DNA of 64,000 nucleotides from JAJDAT01 sp964344185 (lineage in GTDB: Bacteria > Nitrospinota > Nitrospinia > Nitrospinales > JAJDAT01): positions 62,001 to 126,000 of the forward strand of contig CAYFMN010000002.1 of assembly GCA_964344185.1 (NCBI GenBank), written 5' to 3'. Of the stretch, positions 44,757 through 54,098 are shown piece after piece. The first letter of the stretch is position 1. Every line of letters begins with the position of its first letter. A model generated the notes under the pieces. It was not told the origin of the DNA and did not search any database. It was given only the letters and a program-made list of their open reading frames with translations. The translations under genes were made by a program, and so were the position numbers.

Positions 44757-45560
44757 TTACTTCTTCTTGCTTGCGGCATGAGCCTTGGCGTTTTTCAACA
44801 TTTCGGCTCTTTCCGCGTCCGTAATTCCGCCAGGTCTCTTATTTTTGAGAGGTCCTTTTTTACTGGAGCCACCCGAAGCTTTAGGAGCGGCAGCGCTTGC
44901 TGCTGGAGCTTCCTCTGTTGCCGTTGCAGTTTCAGCAGAACCAGCAGAACTTTCTGCTGTTGTATCGGCGGGTTTTCCGCTTCCTCCAGGTAAGTTTGGC
45001 GGATCGCCTTCTTTACGAACTAATCGAATGGACGCCCATATATCTGCTGGCGGATAAGGAGTGTCAACGCCTGTCTTAAAATCATAGCGAATTATCTTTT
45101 CATCGCTGCATTCGCTAATCCAGGTATTGCCGACGCCGCCTCTTTCGAAAATAGGATCAACGTAAAAAACGCTGCCATTCTTATCAATACATTCTTTTTC
45201 TTTATTAAAAATAGACGCAGCTTCGGTTTTGGAAGGAATTCTCCAACTGTTATGTCCGGCAAATTCTTCCACATTAACTTTTTCGACGTATTCTCTATGG
45301 TCTGCCCATAAATAAAATTTATGGGTATCAATCCAAGCGTCCGTTTTTTTCCACATTAAGCCAGAATTAGGATCAGTAATGGTGCCGTCGCCATTATCAA
45401 CCAGAGGTTCGGCGGGCTTTTTAGCCGGCTTTGCGGCTGGTTTTTTGGCGCCAGCGGCTTTGGCGGCGGCTGGTTTTGCGGCTGGCTTTTTTGCTTCAGT
45501 TGCGGCGCCGCCCTTGGCTTCGCCTTCTTTTTCGGTCTTTGGAGCTTGTTTTTCTTCCAT
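44757..45560 (-). CDS. DUF1566 (Lcl-like) domain protein with an Ala/Lys/Pro-rich N-terminus
   Basis: A 267-residue protein without a signal peptide. Residues 20-55 are an Ala/Lys/Pro-rich stretch (KKPAAKPAAAKAAGAKKPAA), as in histone-H1-like tails. Residues 58-185 are a DUF1566 domain: NGDGTITDPNSGLMWKKTD, GHNSWRIPSKTEAASIF, and ASIRLVRK. The C-terminus is another low-complexity Ala/Ser/Lys part. DUF1566 proteins are often surface-exposed binders; without a signal peptide the location is uncertain. It is convergent with the FliF-tail-like gene. Confidence 0.75.
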   Translation of the reverse strand: MEEKQAPKTEKEGEAKGGAATEAKKPAAKPAAAKAAGAKKPAAKPAKKPAEPLVDNGDGTITDPNSGLMWKKTDAWIDTHKFYLWADHREYVEKVNVEEFAGHNSWRIPSKTEAASIFNKEKECIDKNGSVFYVDPIFERGGVGNTWISECSDEKIIRYDFKTGVDTPYPPADIWASIRLVRKEGDPPNLPGGSGKPADTTAESSAGSAETATATEEAPAASAAAPKASGGSSKKGPLKNKRPGGITDAERAEMLKNAKAHAASKKK

Positions 45561-45585
45561 AGTTCTGAATCGATTAGTTACATTT

Positions 45586-45852
45586 TCATTTGTTTGGGAA
45601 AGCGGGAAAATCCGTAAGAACGTCGTCCAAAATTTTTCCCGACCCGATTAATTCTTTTAACATCCCACACAGCTCCTGGTTGGAAAAACCTTCGAGACTC
45701 TTGTTATAGTGCTCTCTGTATAAAGCGGCATTCTTTTGAATCCACTCCAAACAGGCGGTCTCTCCGGGTTGTTTTTCCCGCTGCTTTTCCAATAAATTGG
45801 TCTGGGAAACGCGAATTACTTCGTTGACCAAATCGTATTTAATCGGATCCAT
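45586..45852 (-). CDS. Hypothetical protein
   Basis: I choose the ATG at 45852 behind GAGGCG; in-frame starts upstream (45921, 45930) would add 23-26 residues. The 88-residue helical product (MDPIKYDLVNEVIRVSQTNL, LEWIQKNAALYREHYNKS, ELCGMLKELIGSG) has no recognised domain. It lies 26 bases upstream of the DUF1566 gene in the same direction. Confidence 0.5.
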   Translation of the reverse strand: MDPIKYDLVNEVIRVSQTNLLEKQREKQPGETACLEWIQKNAALYREHYNKSLEGFSNQELCGMLKELIGSGKILDDVLTDFPAFPNK

Positions 45853-46027
45853 TATCGCCTCGTGAATACGACCAAGTTGAGAAATCGCGTAAGAAAAAGG
45901 AAATGTATAACGATTTCCCATACATGTCAATTTATAAATTTTAGCGACCCTACATATCCCTAGACTAACTAAAAAAAATAGAAAAAGCCATTAGAATTCA
46001 AATAGATATACAACCAAAGCTGAATCG

Positions 46028-46864
46028 CTAATTAGTTTTGCCTTTCGGATCTAAAATGTCGCGCAGACCATCTCCCAACATATTGAAAGACAATATAGTA
46101 ATAAATATAGCCAGTGAAGGGAAAACTATCAAATGTGGATAGAATTTTACCGCCATCCATCCTTCATTTGTCAATGTTCCCCAACTGCTATAAGGAGGGG
46201 CGATTCCCAATCCAACAAAGCTCAACGTAGATTCGGATAAAATTGCCACCGGAATGCGAAAACTAAGGGTTACGATCAAAATTCCCCACAAATTGGGCAA
46301 TATTTCGCGGAACATGATCCGAAAATGTTTGGCCCCTAACGCTCGCGAGGCTTCTACAAATTGACTTTCTTTTAATTTAAGGGTTTCCCCGCGGACCAAT
46401 CTGGCTGTGGTGACCCAACTCACCAGGGTGAGCGCGATAAAAATACCTAACAACCCGCGTCCAACCAGTACCGTTATCAAAATAATCAATAAAAGGTCTG
46501 GCAGGGAAAAGATAACGTCCACAACTCTCATCATGACGCTGTCGACTCGACCGCCTGCGTATCCAGAAATCGTTCCATATATAACGCCAATGATTAACGC
46601 GGCGACCGTCGTAAAAATCCCTACAAATAATGAAATCCTGGCCCCATAGATAATTCGGGAAAGCAGGTCTCTACCCAGGCGGTCTGTGCCAAACCAATAG
46701 GGAAATCCCGGAGAAGCCAATGAATGCAGCGTATCTTGCCGATCATAAGGAAATGGAGCTAACCAGGGAGCAAAAATGGAAATAGCGACTATTCCAAGGA
46801 TAAAACTTCCCGCTATTTTTGCCGATAACGGTAATTTTGATAAAAATGATCTCACTGCTTTCAT
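46028..46864 (-). CDS. ABC transporter permease, oligopeptide type (OppC/DppC-like)
   Basis: A 278-residue permease with six predicted helices. The EAA loop is seen in VEASRALGAKHFRIMFREIL followed by PNLWG. The N-terminal segment with PFPYDRQDTLHSLASP then GFPYWFGTDRLGRDLLSRII matches the OppC/DppC family. It pairs with the OppB-like protein to form the channel of a peptide or nickel importer. No ATPase or solute-binding protein is in the window. A family 1 repeat separates it from oppB-like. Confidence 0.92.
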   Translation of the reverse strand: MKAVRSFLSKLPLSAKIAGSFILGIVAISIFAPWLAPFPYDRQDTLHSLASPGFPYWFGTDRLGRDLLSRIIYGARISLFVGIFTTVAALIIGVIYGTISGYAGGRVDSVMMRVVDVIFSLPDLLLIILITVLVGRGLLGIFIALTLVSWVTTARLVRGETLKLKESQFVEASRALGAKHFRIMFREILPNLWGILIVTLSFRIPVAILSESTLSFVGLGIAPPYSSWGTLTNEGWMAVKFYPHLIVFPSLAIFITILSFNMLGDGLRDILDPKGKTN

Positions 46865-46892
46865 AATATTCGTCTAAAAACAACTTATTGAC

Positions 46893-47000
46893 TTATGGGA
46901 ATCTCTAAAAATTCAGATTTGCCAGGAGCCTGGCCCCTAAATTCAAGGGCTAGGCGATAGCAAACCAGTAAAAACTCCAATTATTAGAGGTCCCCTTATA
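46893..47000 (+). repeat. Family 1 palindromic repeat, subfamily B, within the permease pair
   Basis: 108 bp with the subfamily B core GCCTGGCCCC / AGGGCTAGGC. It contains one G-T pair, which is compatible with RNA-level pairing. It sits in the 154-base gap between oppB-like and oppC-like. Confidence 0.85.
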
Positions 47001-47018
47001 AAGCTTTAAGCTGGCTCC

Positions 47019-47933
47019 TCAAACTTTTACCCTTGGATCAAGCCACGCATACGCCATATCCACCAAAATATTGGCAAGCACAATCAAAACCGAATAAACC
47101 AGGGTCACTCCCATGATTAAAGGGTAATCTCGATTACTCACCGCCGTGATAAAAAAACTGCCCATCCCCGGAATAGAAAAGATAAATTCGATAATGAACG
47201 ATCCCGTGACAACTCCCGCCGCAATAGGTCCCATTACGGAAAGAATGGGGGAAATTGCATTTTTAAAGGCGTGCTTATATAAGATTTGGAAGTCGCTCAA
47301 CCCTTTCGCCCTCGCCGTTCGAATATAATCTGCGCTCAAAACCTCTAAAAACGTCGAACGCGTCAAGCGGGCCACATATCCGGCATACCCCGCTCCCAAA
47401 GCTAACGACGGCAAAATCACATGCCGCGGACTCTCCCACAAGGCGGGCGGCAGCCAGTGTAAATGATGGGAAAACACTAAAACCAACATACTGCCCAAAA
47501 CAAAACTTGGGAACGATATCCCCGCAGTTGCAAAAATTATTACCCCGGTATCGATAAATGTATTAGCGCGGTAAGCGGATAAAATTCCAGCGGGAATCCC
47601 GACTCCAATGATCACAATTAGAGCGCAAACGCCCAAAACAAAAGAAACGGGAAACGTTTCCAGAATAATTTCCGAAACATCGCGACCAACGTATTTATAA
47701 GAAGGTCCAAAATCGCCTTTTAGAAGCCCTCCCACATAATATAAATATTGACTCCAAAGAGGTTTGTCCAGATGGTACTTCGCCTCAATATTCGCCAATA
47801 TCTCCGGCGGCAATTTTTTATCCTTATCAAAGGGACCTCCAGGAGCGGCCCTCATTACAAAAAATGTAATCAAGCTAACCGCAATAAGAACCGGAATCCC
47901 CTGCAAAATTCGTTTAATAACAAACCGTATCAT
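47019..47933 (-). CDS. ABC transporter permease, oligopeptide type (OppB/DppB-like)
   Basis: A 304-residue permease with six predicted helices. The start MIRFVIKRILQGIPVLIAVS is typical. The EAA-type loop is RTARAKGLSDFQILYKHAFK. The YWxxGLxxGDFG-like region GGLLKGDFGPSYKY fits OppB/DppB. It should form a heterodimer with the adjacent OppC-like protein. The upstream gap is shared with the divergent ubiD gene. Confidence 0.93.
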   Translation of the reverse strand: MIRFVIKRILQGIPVLIAVSLITFFVMRAAPGGPFDKDKKLPPEILANIEAKYHLDKPLWSQYLYYVGGLLKGDFGPSYKYVGRDVSEIILETFPVSFVLGVCALIVIIGVGIPAGILSAYRANTFIDTGVIIFATAGISFPSFVLGSMLVLVFSHHLHWLPPALWESPRHVILPSLALGAGYAGYVARLTRSTFLEVLSADYIRTARAKGLSDFQILYKHAFKNAISPILSVMGPIAAGVVTGSFIIEFIFSIPGMGSFFITAVSNRDYPLIMGVTLVYSVLIVLANILVDMAYAWLDPRVKV

Positions 47934-48064
47934 AATGAGATTATTTTAACATAATGGGTAACATTGACCTCAAAGAGTTATGCCAGTCCAATATTCAATC
48001 GACGGCTGAAAATAATCCTGTATAATTTCCTATTTGCCTCGTTTTTCCCAAAAACCGCTAAACC

Positions 48065-49879
48065 ATGTCCTATTTTTCTTTAAAAGAGTTTGTTCAAAAA
48101 TTAGATCGCGAAGGCGAACTGGTCCGCATCAAAGAACCAGTCTCCCCGGTTCTTGAAATACCGGAAATAACAGACCGCGTTTCAAAAAGTCCCAACGGCG
48201 GCAAAGCCCTGCTGTTTGAAAATGTAGAAGGCAGCGATATCCCCGTTCTGATCAACGCATTCGGAAGTTATAAAAGAATGCAGTTGGCCCTTGAGGTCGA
48301 CGACCTGGACGATATCGCCAAAGAAATCGAACGATTTGTAAAAATATCGCCGCCAACCGGCATGATAGAAAAAATAAAAATGCTGCCCATGCTCTTAGAA
48401 GCTTCGCAATTCCCTCCCCGCATGACAAGTTCCGCCCCATGCCAGGAGGTTGTTTTAACCGGCGACGCGGTCGACTTATCCAAACTGCCGATACTGCAAT
48501 GCTGGCCGAACGACGCGGGACGGTTTATCACGTTTCCAATGGTAATCAATCGCGACGCCGACGGAAAAATCCGCAACGTCGGACTATACCGAATGCAGGT
48601 CTTTGATGATAAAACAACCGCCATGCATTGGCATATCCATAAAGACGGAGCGCATTTTTTTCACGAATTCAAAAAAAGAAATCAAAAAATGGAAGTGGCC
48701 GTCGCCATAGGCGCCGATCCCGCGTCTTGTTATTCCGCATCGGCCCCGCTACCTTATGGAATCGACGAATTTTTATTATCCGGTTTTCTAAGAAAATCTC
48801 CCGTTCCTTTAGTCAAATGTAAAACCGTAAATTTAGAGGTTCCGGCATCCTCCGAGATTATTCTCGAAGGGATAATCGATCCCAACGAAGCCAAGGTGGA
48901 AGGCCCCTTTGGAGATCACACCGGATACTATTCGCAAGACGGCGAATATCCCGTTTTTAGAGTAACCGCCATCACCCATCGAAAAGACCCCATTTACTTA
49001 ACAACCATTGTCGGCATTCCTCCGCAAGAGGATTTTTACCTTGGCAAAGCCACCGAGAGAATTTTTCTACCGCTCATGCGATTGCACCTGCCAGAAATCG
49101 TCGATATGGATATGCCGTTAGAAGGCGTCTTCCACAATTGCGTCATCGTCTCGATCAATAAACGCTACCCAATGCAGGCTAGAAAATTGATGAGCGCTCT
49201 CTGGAGCATGGGACAAATGAGCTTTGTTAAAACCATCGTGGTGGTGGACGCAAATGTAAAAGTAAACGATTACGAAAAAATTTTAGACCTGCTTCTGGAA
49301 CGTTTTTTTCAAAAAAATAACCTGTTTTTTACCGAAGGTATCTTAGACGTTTTAAACCATTCGTCCGATCAAGCTTTATATGGATCGAAAGTGGGCTTCG
49401 ACGCCACCGACAAAGTCAAAGGAGAGTTGGGATTTGAAGGCGAATCAACTCTGACAACGCAAGGCGTTGTCGCGTTTGATTCCGAAGCCGCAAAAGAAAC
49501 GTTTAAAGAAGTAAACCGCTTCTTACTGGTGAACAGAAAAAAACCAATATTGCTGGCGGCCCTCGATAAAACAAAACCCGGCCAGTCCGCAGACTTCATC
49601 AAATCGTTTTTTGAACGCCACAACGAAATTGATTTCCTGATTGTTTTCGAAGGACACGTCAATCTGGAAGATACTTCGCGCATTCTTTGGAAATTCTTTG
49701 CTAATTTAGATCCGCAAAGGGATTTTCATTTCTTTGGAAATCGGGTGGGCGTAGACGTTACCCAAAAATATCCGGAGGAAGGCTATACCCAGGATTGGCC
49801 GGACGAAATCGAAATGTCTTCGGAAATCAAACAGCGCGTCGACGAAAAATGGAACCGGCTTTTTCCATCCAAAAGTTAG
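48065..49879 (+). CDS. ubiD: UbiD-family decarboxylase
   Basis: A 604-residue prenylated-FMN-dependent decarboxylase. Motifs include GGKALLFENVEGS near 50, a GLYRMQVFDDKTTAMHWH segment around 180-197, and GPFGDHTGYYS around 275. The catalytic acidic residues lie in the middle part (EGIIDPNEAKVEGPFGDH). Length is longer than E. coli UbiD (about 497), with an extension at the C-terminus. It could act in ubiquinone or menaquinone synthesis or on another aromatic acid. No ubiX is adjacent. Confidence 0.9.
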   Translation: MSYFSLKEFVQKLDREGELVRIKEPVSPVLEIPEITDRVSKSPNGGKALLFENVEGSDIPVLINAFGSYKRMQLALEVDDLDDIAKEIERFVKISPPTGMIEKIKMLPMLLEASQFPPRMTSSAPCQEVVLTGDAVDLSKLPILQCWPNDAGRFITFPMVINRDADGKIRNVGLYRMQVFDDKTTAMHWHIHKDGAHFFHEFKKRNQKMEVAVAIGADPASCYSASAPLPYGIDEFLLSGFLRKSPVPLVKCKTVNLEVPASSEIILEGIIDPNEAKVEGPFGDHTGYYSQDGEYPVFRVTAITHRKDPIYLTTIVGIPPQEDFYLGKATERIFLPLMRLHLPEIVDMDMPLEGVFHNCVIVSINKRYPMQARKLMSALWSMGQMSFVKTIVVVDANVKVNDYEKILDLLLERFFQKNNLFFTEGILDVLNHSSDQALYGSKVGFDATDKVKGELGFEGESTLTTQGVVAFDSEAAKETFKEVNRFLLVNRKKPILLAALDKTKPGQSADFIKSFFERHNEIDFLIVFEGHVNLEDTSRILWKFFANLDPQRDFHFFGNRVGVDVTQKYPEEGYTQDWPDEIEMSSEIKQRVDEKWNRLFPSKS

Positions 49880-49960
49880 CTTTGTCGCATCTAATATTAC
49901 CTTTAGGAGATCTTTTAAACCGTAAAACCCAACAAAACCGCTTACAACTCATAAACCAAT

Positions 49961-50035
49961 GCGTGTCATCCAGAGGCGATACGCTAGTATCGGCGAAGGA
50001 TCTCGCCTCGATCCAATAAAATAAACTCCTTGTCT
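49961..50035 (+). repeat. Family 3 hairpin repeat, copy a
   Basis: Starts GCGTGTCATCCAGAGG. The hairpin is CGATAC / GTATCG (49977-49982, 49987-49992) with a GCTA loop. It is followed by GAAGGATCTCGCCTCGATCC and a run similar to AATAAAATAAACTCCTT. It lies between ubiD and uvrA. Confidence 0.75.
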
Positions 50036-50104
50036 TTAGAACGAGCAAATCGCCTCAAGTTAAAAAACGAATCATTAAAGACACTCATAAAATTAAAAAA
50101 ATAA

Positions 50105-53008
50105 ATGGCCATAGAAAAAATAGCAATCAAAGGCGCAAGAGAGCACAACCTTCAAGACATCGACCTGGAAATTCCCAGAAACCAGTTAGTCGTCATAACA
50201 GGATTGAGCGGATCGGGGAAATCTTCTTTAGCGTTTGACACGATATACGCAGAAGGACAAAGGCGATATGTTGAATCTCTATCGGCGTATGCAAGGCAAT
50301 TCCTCGAACTCATGGAAAAACCGGACGTCGATTACATCGACGGCCTGTCCCCCGCCATTTCTATCGAACAAAAAACCACCAGCAAAAATCCGCGTTCAAC
50401 CGTCGGCACGGTTACCGAAATTTACGATTATCTAAGGTTGCTTTACGCAAGAATCGGACGCGTCTATTGCTATGGATGTAACCGCGAAATATCTTCTCAA
50501 ACCGTTCAACAAATCGTCGATCAGGTTCAAAACCTTCCCGAAGGGAAAAAAGCCATCATCCTTGCCCCACTTGTAAAAGATAGAAAAGGAGAATTCAAAA
50601 AAGAACTCGCGCAGATGAAGAAGAAGGGCTTTGTTAGAGCGCGCATCGATGGAGAAATAAGATCGCTGGACGAAGAAATTGTTTTGAATAAAAAATACAA
50701 ACACACCATCGATATTGTCATCGACCGGTTAGTTATAAAAACCGGCCTGTCAAAAAGAATTGCCGAGTCGGTCGAAAAAGGTTTGGAACTTGCCGACGGT
50801 TCGTTAATCGTCTCTATATTAGGAGAAAAAGACGGAGAACATGAAGATTTGCCCTTTAGCGAAAAGTTCGCCTGTAGCTATTGCGGAATCAGTTACCCGG
50901 AATTAGAGCCAAGATTATTTTCATTCAACAACCCAACCGGCGCGTGCCCTAAATGCGACGGACTCGGCTCCAAACCGGAAATCGACCCGGACCTGGTGGT
51001 GCCCGACCCTAATTTGTCCATTAGGGATGGAGCCATTAAACCCTGGGCCAAACGCGACTCCATTTATTTCATTCAAAAACTGGAAGCGGTCGCGGACCAT
51101 TACGAATTTCGCTTTAACACTCCGTTCCACAAATTATCCAAAAAAATTCAAAAAGTTTTATTGTACGGTTCCGGCGACGAGACCGTCAAATACCATTACG
51201 AAAAAGGCAACCGCAGACATTTTTACCGGAGCGCGTTCGAAGGAATCATACCGGAATTGGAAAGGCGATATAGTGAGACCGATTCCATGACCATGCGCGA
51301 GGAAATAGGAAAGTACATGCGCTCCCTGCCCTGCCCTTCATGCAAAGGAAACAGATTAACGAAAGAAGGACTTTCCGTAAGAATAAATAAACGAAACATC
51401 GTCGAGCTAACCGGTCTATCAATTAAAAACTTAAAATCATTTTTCGATAGCATTAAGTTAGACAAACAGGAAAAATTTATCGCGCGCAGAATCGTCAAAG
51501 AAATTGTTGAACGAATCGGTTTCCTAAACGACGTTGGTCTGGATTATCTAACCCTGGACCGCTCTTCGGCGACGCTGTCCGGCGGCGAAGGTCAACGTAT
51601 ACGTCTCGCCACCCAAATAGGCTCTTGCCTCACCGGAGTCCTGTATGTCCTGGACGAACCCAGCATAGGACTTCACCAAAGGGATAACGACCGGCTGCTC
51701 GGCACTCTCACCAAATTAAGAGATTTGGGAAACACCGTCATCGTGGTCGAACACGACGAGCAAACCATCCGCGCTTCGAACCACGTCGTGGACTTGGGAC
51801 CCGGCGCCGGAGTGCATGGAGGAAACGTCGTTTTTTCAGGAGTTCCCAAAGATTTATTAAAGGAAAAAAACTCCCTGACAGGAAACTACCTGTCTGGAGA
51901 GAAACAGATAGAAATCCCCGAACGCAGAAGGCATGGCCTGGGTAAATCCATAGAGATATTAAAAGCCCAACAAAATAATTTGAAAAATATAAACGCCAGC
52001 TTTCCTTTAGGAAAACTAACCTGCGTCACCGGCGTATCCGGATCGGGCAAAAGCACCTTGGTCATTGAGATACTCTATAAGGCTTTAGCGCAACATTTTT
52101 GGAAATCAACGGACAAGCCGGGGAAGTTTGACAAAATCAAAGGGATTCAATATATCGATAAAGTCATCGACATCGATCAATCCCCAATCGGCAGAACGCC
52201 AAGATCAAACCCGGCGACTTATACGGGAGTATTCACTCACATAAGGGAATTATTTGCCGAGTTGCCCGAATCAAGGCTTAGAGGCTACAAGCCGGGAAGG
52301 TTCAGCTTCAACGTAAAAGGAGGACGTTGTGAAGCCTGCCAGGGCGACGGCATCATAAAAGTGGAAATGCATTTCTTGCCGGATATTTTTGTAACTTGCG
52401 AAATCTGCCAGGGCAAACGATTTAATCGCGAAACGCAGGATATCGCTTACAAGGGCAAAAACATTTCGGAAGTTTTAGAAATGACCATCGAAGAGGCCGC
52501 GATTTTTTTCGAAAACATTCCATCCATCAAAACCAAGCTGGATACGATAGCGCAAGTGGGATTGGATTACATCAAGCTGGGGCAACCCGCGACAACGCTT
52601 TCCGGCGGCGAAGCGCAGCGGGTCAAGCTTTCCAAAGAATTGAGTAAACGAAGCACCGGCAGAACTTTATATATTTTAGACGAACCCACCACCGGGCTTC
52701 ACTTCGCGGACGTCAAACAACTCTTGAAAGTGCTCAATCAATTAGTCGATTCGGGCAACACGATAATCGTTATCGAGCATAATTTAGACGTAATTAAGAC
52801 GGCGGATTACATTGTGGATTTGGGACCCGAAGGCGGCGACGGCGGCGGCNNNNNNNNNNCTTTGCAAACTGTTTTCGGTTTCGAACAACTCCAGGGAGGC
52901 GACGGCGGCGGCGAGATCATTGCCGAAGGAACTCCCGAAGAAATTGTCAAAGTCAAAAAATCCAGCACCGGCAAATACCTAAAGGACGTTCTCAAACCAA
53001 AAAAGTAA
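50105..53008 (+). CDS. uvrA: Excinuclease ABC subunit A (assembly gap near the end)
   Basis: About 967 residues. Walker A motifs GLSGSGKSSLAFDT (near 35) and GVSGSGKSTLV (near 640), signatures LSGGEGQRIRLATQ and LSGGEAQRVKLSKE, and zinc sites such as CEACQGDGI ... CEICQGKRF mark it as UvrA, the damage-recognition ATPase of nucleotide excision repair. Ten Ns at 52850-52859 are followed by 15 residues (LQTVFGFEQLQ and so on) that do not belong to the family, after which GGDGGG repeats. The real C-terminus probably lacks this insertion, as shown by the duplicated copy at 54099. Confidence 0.96.
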   Translation: MAIEKIAIKGAREHNLQDIDLEIPRNQLVVITGLSGSGKSSLAFDTIYAEGQRRYVESLSAYARQFLELMEKPDVDYIDGLSPAISIEQKTTSKNPRSTVGTVTEIYDYLRLLYARIGRVYCYGCNREISSQTVQQIVDQVQNLPEGKKAIILAPLVKDRKGEFKKELAQMKKKGFVRARIDGEIRSLDEEIVLNKKYKHTIDIVIDRLVIKTGLSKRIAESVEKGLELADGSLIVSILGEKDGEHEDLPFSEKFACSYCGISYPELEPRLFSFNNPTGACPKCDGLGSKPEIDPDLVVPDPNLSIRDGAIKPWAKRDSIYFIQKLEAVADHYEFRFNTPFHKLSKKIQKVLLYGSGDETVKYHYEKGNRRHFYRSAFEGIIPELERRYSETDSMTMREEIGKYMRSLPCPSCKGNRLTKEGLSVRINKRNIVELTGLSIKNLKSFFDSIKLDKQEKFIARRIVKEIVERIGFLNDVGLDYLTLDRSSATLSGGEGQRIRLATQIGSCLTGVLYVLDEPSIGLHQRDNDRLLGTLTKLRDLGNTVIVVEHDEQTIRASNHVVDLGPGAGVHGGNVVFSGVPKDLLKEKNSLTGNYLSGEKQIEIPERRRHGLGKSIEILKAQQNNLKNINASFPLGKLTCVTGVSGSGKSTLVIEILYKALAQHFWKSTDKPGKFDKIKGIQYIDKVIDIDQSPIGRTPRSNPATYTGVFTHIRELFAELPESRLRGYKPGRFSFNVKGGRCEACQGDGIIKVEMHFLPDIFVTCEICQGKRFNRETQDIAYKGKNISEVLEMTIEEAAIFFENIPSIKTKLDTIAQVGLDYIKLGQPATTLSGGEAQRVKLSKELSKRSTGRTLYILDEPTTGLHFADVKQLLKVLNQLVDSGNTIIVIEHNLDVIKTADYIVDLGPEGGDGGGXXXXLQTVFGFEQLQGGDGGGEIIAEGTPEEIVKVKKSSTGKYLKDVLKPKK
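52850..52859. other. Assembly gap (10 N) inside uvrA
   Basis: Ten Ns placed within a GGCGGCGACGGCGGCGGC repeat, with the same repeat copied about 35 bases later. The junction is likely a mis-join of overlapping contig ends. The intervening sequence should not be trusted. Confidence 0.95.
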
Positions 53009-53022
53009 AGACTTTGGTCTTT
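53005..53022 (+). terminator. Possible terminator-like hairpin at the uvrA stop
   Basis: TAAAGAC / GTCTTTA, seven perfect pairs with a TTTG loop, overlapping the uvrA stop codon. There is no T-run after it, so its function is uncertain. Confidence 0.35.
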
Positions 53023-53060
53023 AGAATTGAAACATTGCGTTTAATAAAAGCTCATCTTAA

Positions 53061-53190
53061 CGTCATTCTTGAGGAGCCACGAAGTGGCGACGAAGAATCT
53101 AGGGTTAATCATTCCACTTATCCTCTAGGAGCCTGTCGAAGGGTCGCCTCGATCTAATAAAATAAATTCCTTATTCTTAGGAACGCCCGA
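53061..53190 (+). repeat. Family 3 hairpin repeat, copy d
   Basis: Opens CGTCATTCTTGAGGA; hairpin GCCAC / GTGGC (53076-53080, 53084-53088) with a GAA loop; then CGAAGAATCT and, further on, GTCGCCTCGATCTAATAAAA with an ATTCCTTATTCTTAGGA tail. It lies just before a family 2 element. Confidence 0.65.
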
Positions 53191-53213
53191 CCAGCTTAGC
53201 TAGTTAATTAACC

Positions 53214-53287
53214 AAGGAACTAAAAGCAAAAATAACAAAATGTCAGTCTGAGGTTCTCGAAGACCGACCTCCTTGTTTAAGTTCCTT
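53214..53287 (+). repeat. Family 2 palindromic element, left copy
   Basis: 74 bp starting AAGGAACTAAAA and ending AAGTTCCTT, a terminal inverted repeat. The interior has GAGGTTCTCGAAGACCGACC. It matches the inverted element at 56931-57006. It marks one edge of the island with the toxin-antitoxin and methylase genes. Confidence 0.8.
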
Positions 53288-53455
53288 AGGAAGTTCTCAA
53301 AACCCAATGCTTCAAAGAAACAACCCGATCAACCATACAACTAAATACCTGGCCGTTTTCCTCACTAACCATCTTCATAAACCTCATTGAGTCTTGACTA
53401 AAATTCCCGTAGAATATTGCTAAGTAATCATTCCTTCTAAGTGGAGACAACTAAA

Positions 53456-53674
53456 ATGAGTCTATCGGTAACAGTCTCTCTAAATGACGAAATTCAACGT
53501 CGTTTAGAGGAAGAAGGCCAACTCACTGGCCAAGACATGGAGAACCTGATCCAAGATATTCTCCAGCGTCACTTAGACTTGCAGGAACTTATACGTCTCC
53601 GAAAAAAAGCCATTCCAATAGCTAAGGCAGCCGGTATTCATTCTGAAGAAGATGTATTTAAAATTATTTCGTGA
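53456..53674 (+). CDS. Antitoxin-like partner of the PIN toxin
   Basis: I choose the ATG at 53456; GGAG precedes it by about ten bases. The 72-residue product is ribbon-helix-helix-like at the N-terminus (MSLSVTVSLNDEIQRRLEEE) with helical EDVFKIIS at the end. Its stop overlaps the toxin start by GTGA. Size and gene order are typical of type II antitoxins. Confidence 0.75.
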   Translation: MSLSVTVSLNDEIQRRLEEEGQLTGQDMENLIQDILQRHLDLQELIRLRKKAIPIAKAAGIHSEEDVFKIIS

Positions 53675-54084
53675 AAGTCTTCTTTGACACCAACGTCTTG
53701 GTCAGCGCCTTCATAACAGAGACAGGGAGTTGTGCCGAGCTTCTCCAAACAGTTTTAGCAAGTCCCTCATATTATCCGATAACGGGTGAAGTAGTTTTAA
53801 AAGAGTTGCAAAGAGTTCTAAAAAAACGTCCTTCCTATTCCGATGAAATGATCCAGGATTTTGTTCGTTTGCTCAGACGCAGAGAAGTTATACCCAAGCC
53901 AGACAAACCATTTGACGCTCCTGAATGCGATGATCCCGACGATCTATGGATTCTTGCTTCCGCCCTGGAAGCAAATGCAAATGTTCTTGTTACGGGAGAC
54001 GACGATCTTCTCAAACTTAAAAAAGTGAAGAACTTAATCATTATCACTCCCGCTGGCTTTTGGGATTTGATAAAGTCTCAATAA
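53671..54084 (+). CDS. PIN-domain toxin
   Basis: A 137-residue PIN-family nuclease starting at GTG. Acidic residues of the catalytic site are seen in VFFDTNVLVSAF (D6), GEVVLKELQRV, CDDPDDLWILASALEA, and VTGDDDLLKL. It cleaves RNA in related toxins and would be neutralised by the upstream protein. The family matches the putative-toxin PIN group TIGR00305. The gene pair inserted between uvrA and a copied uvrA tail. Confidence 0.88.
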   Translation: MKVFFDTNVLVSAFITETGSCAELLQTVLASPSYYPITGEVVLKELQRVLKKRPSYSDEMIQDFVRLLRRREVIPKPDKPFDAPECDDPDDLWILASALEANANVLVTGDDDLLKLKKVKNLIIITPAGFWDLIKSQ

Positions 54085-54098
54085 AATATAATTCTCAT

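Noticed and set aside
49795..50019. 74-residue plus-strand open frame at the ubiD end
   Set aside because: It overlaps the ubiD 3' end out of frame and then runs through the family 3 repeat.
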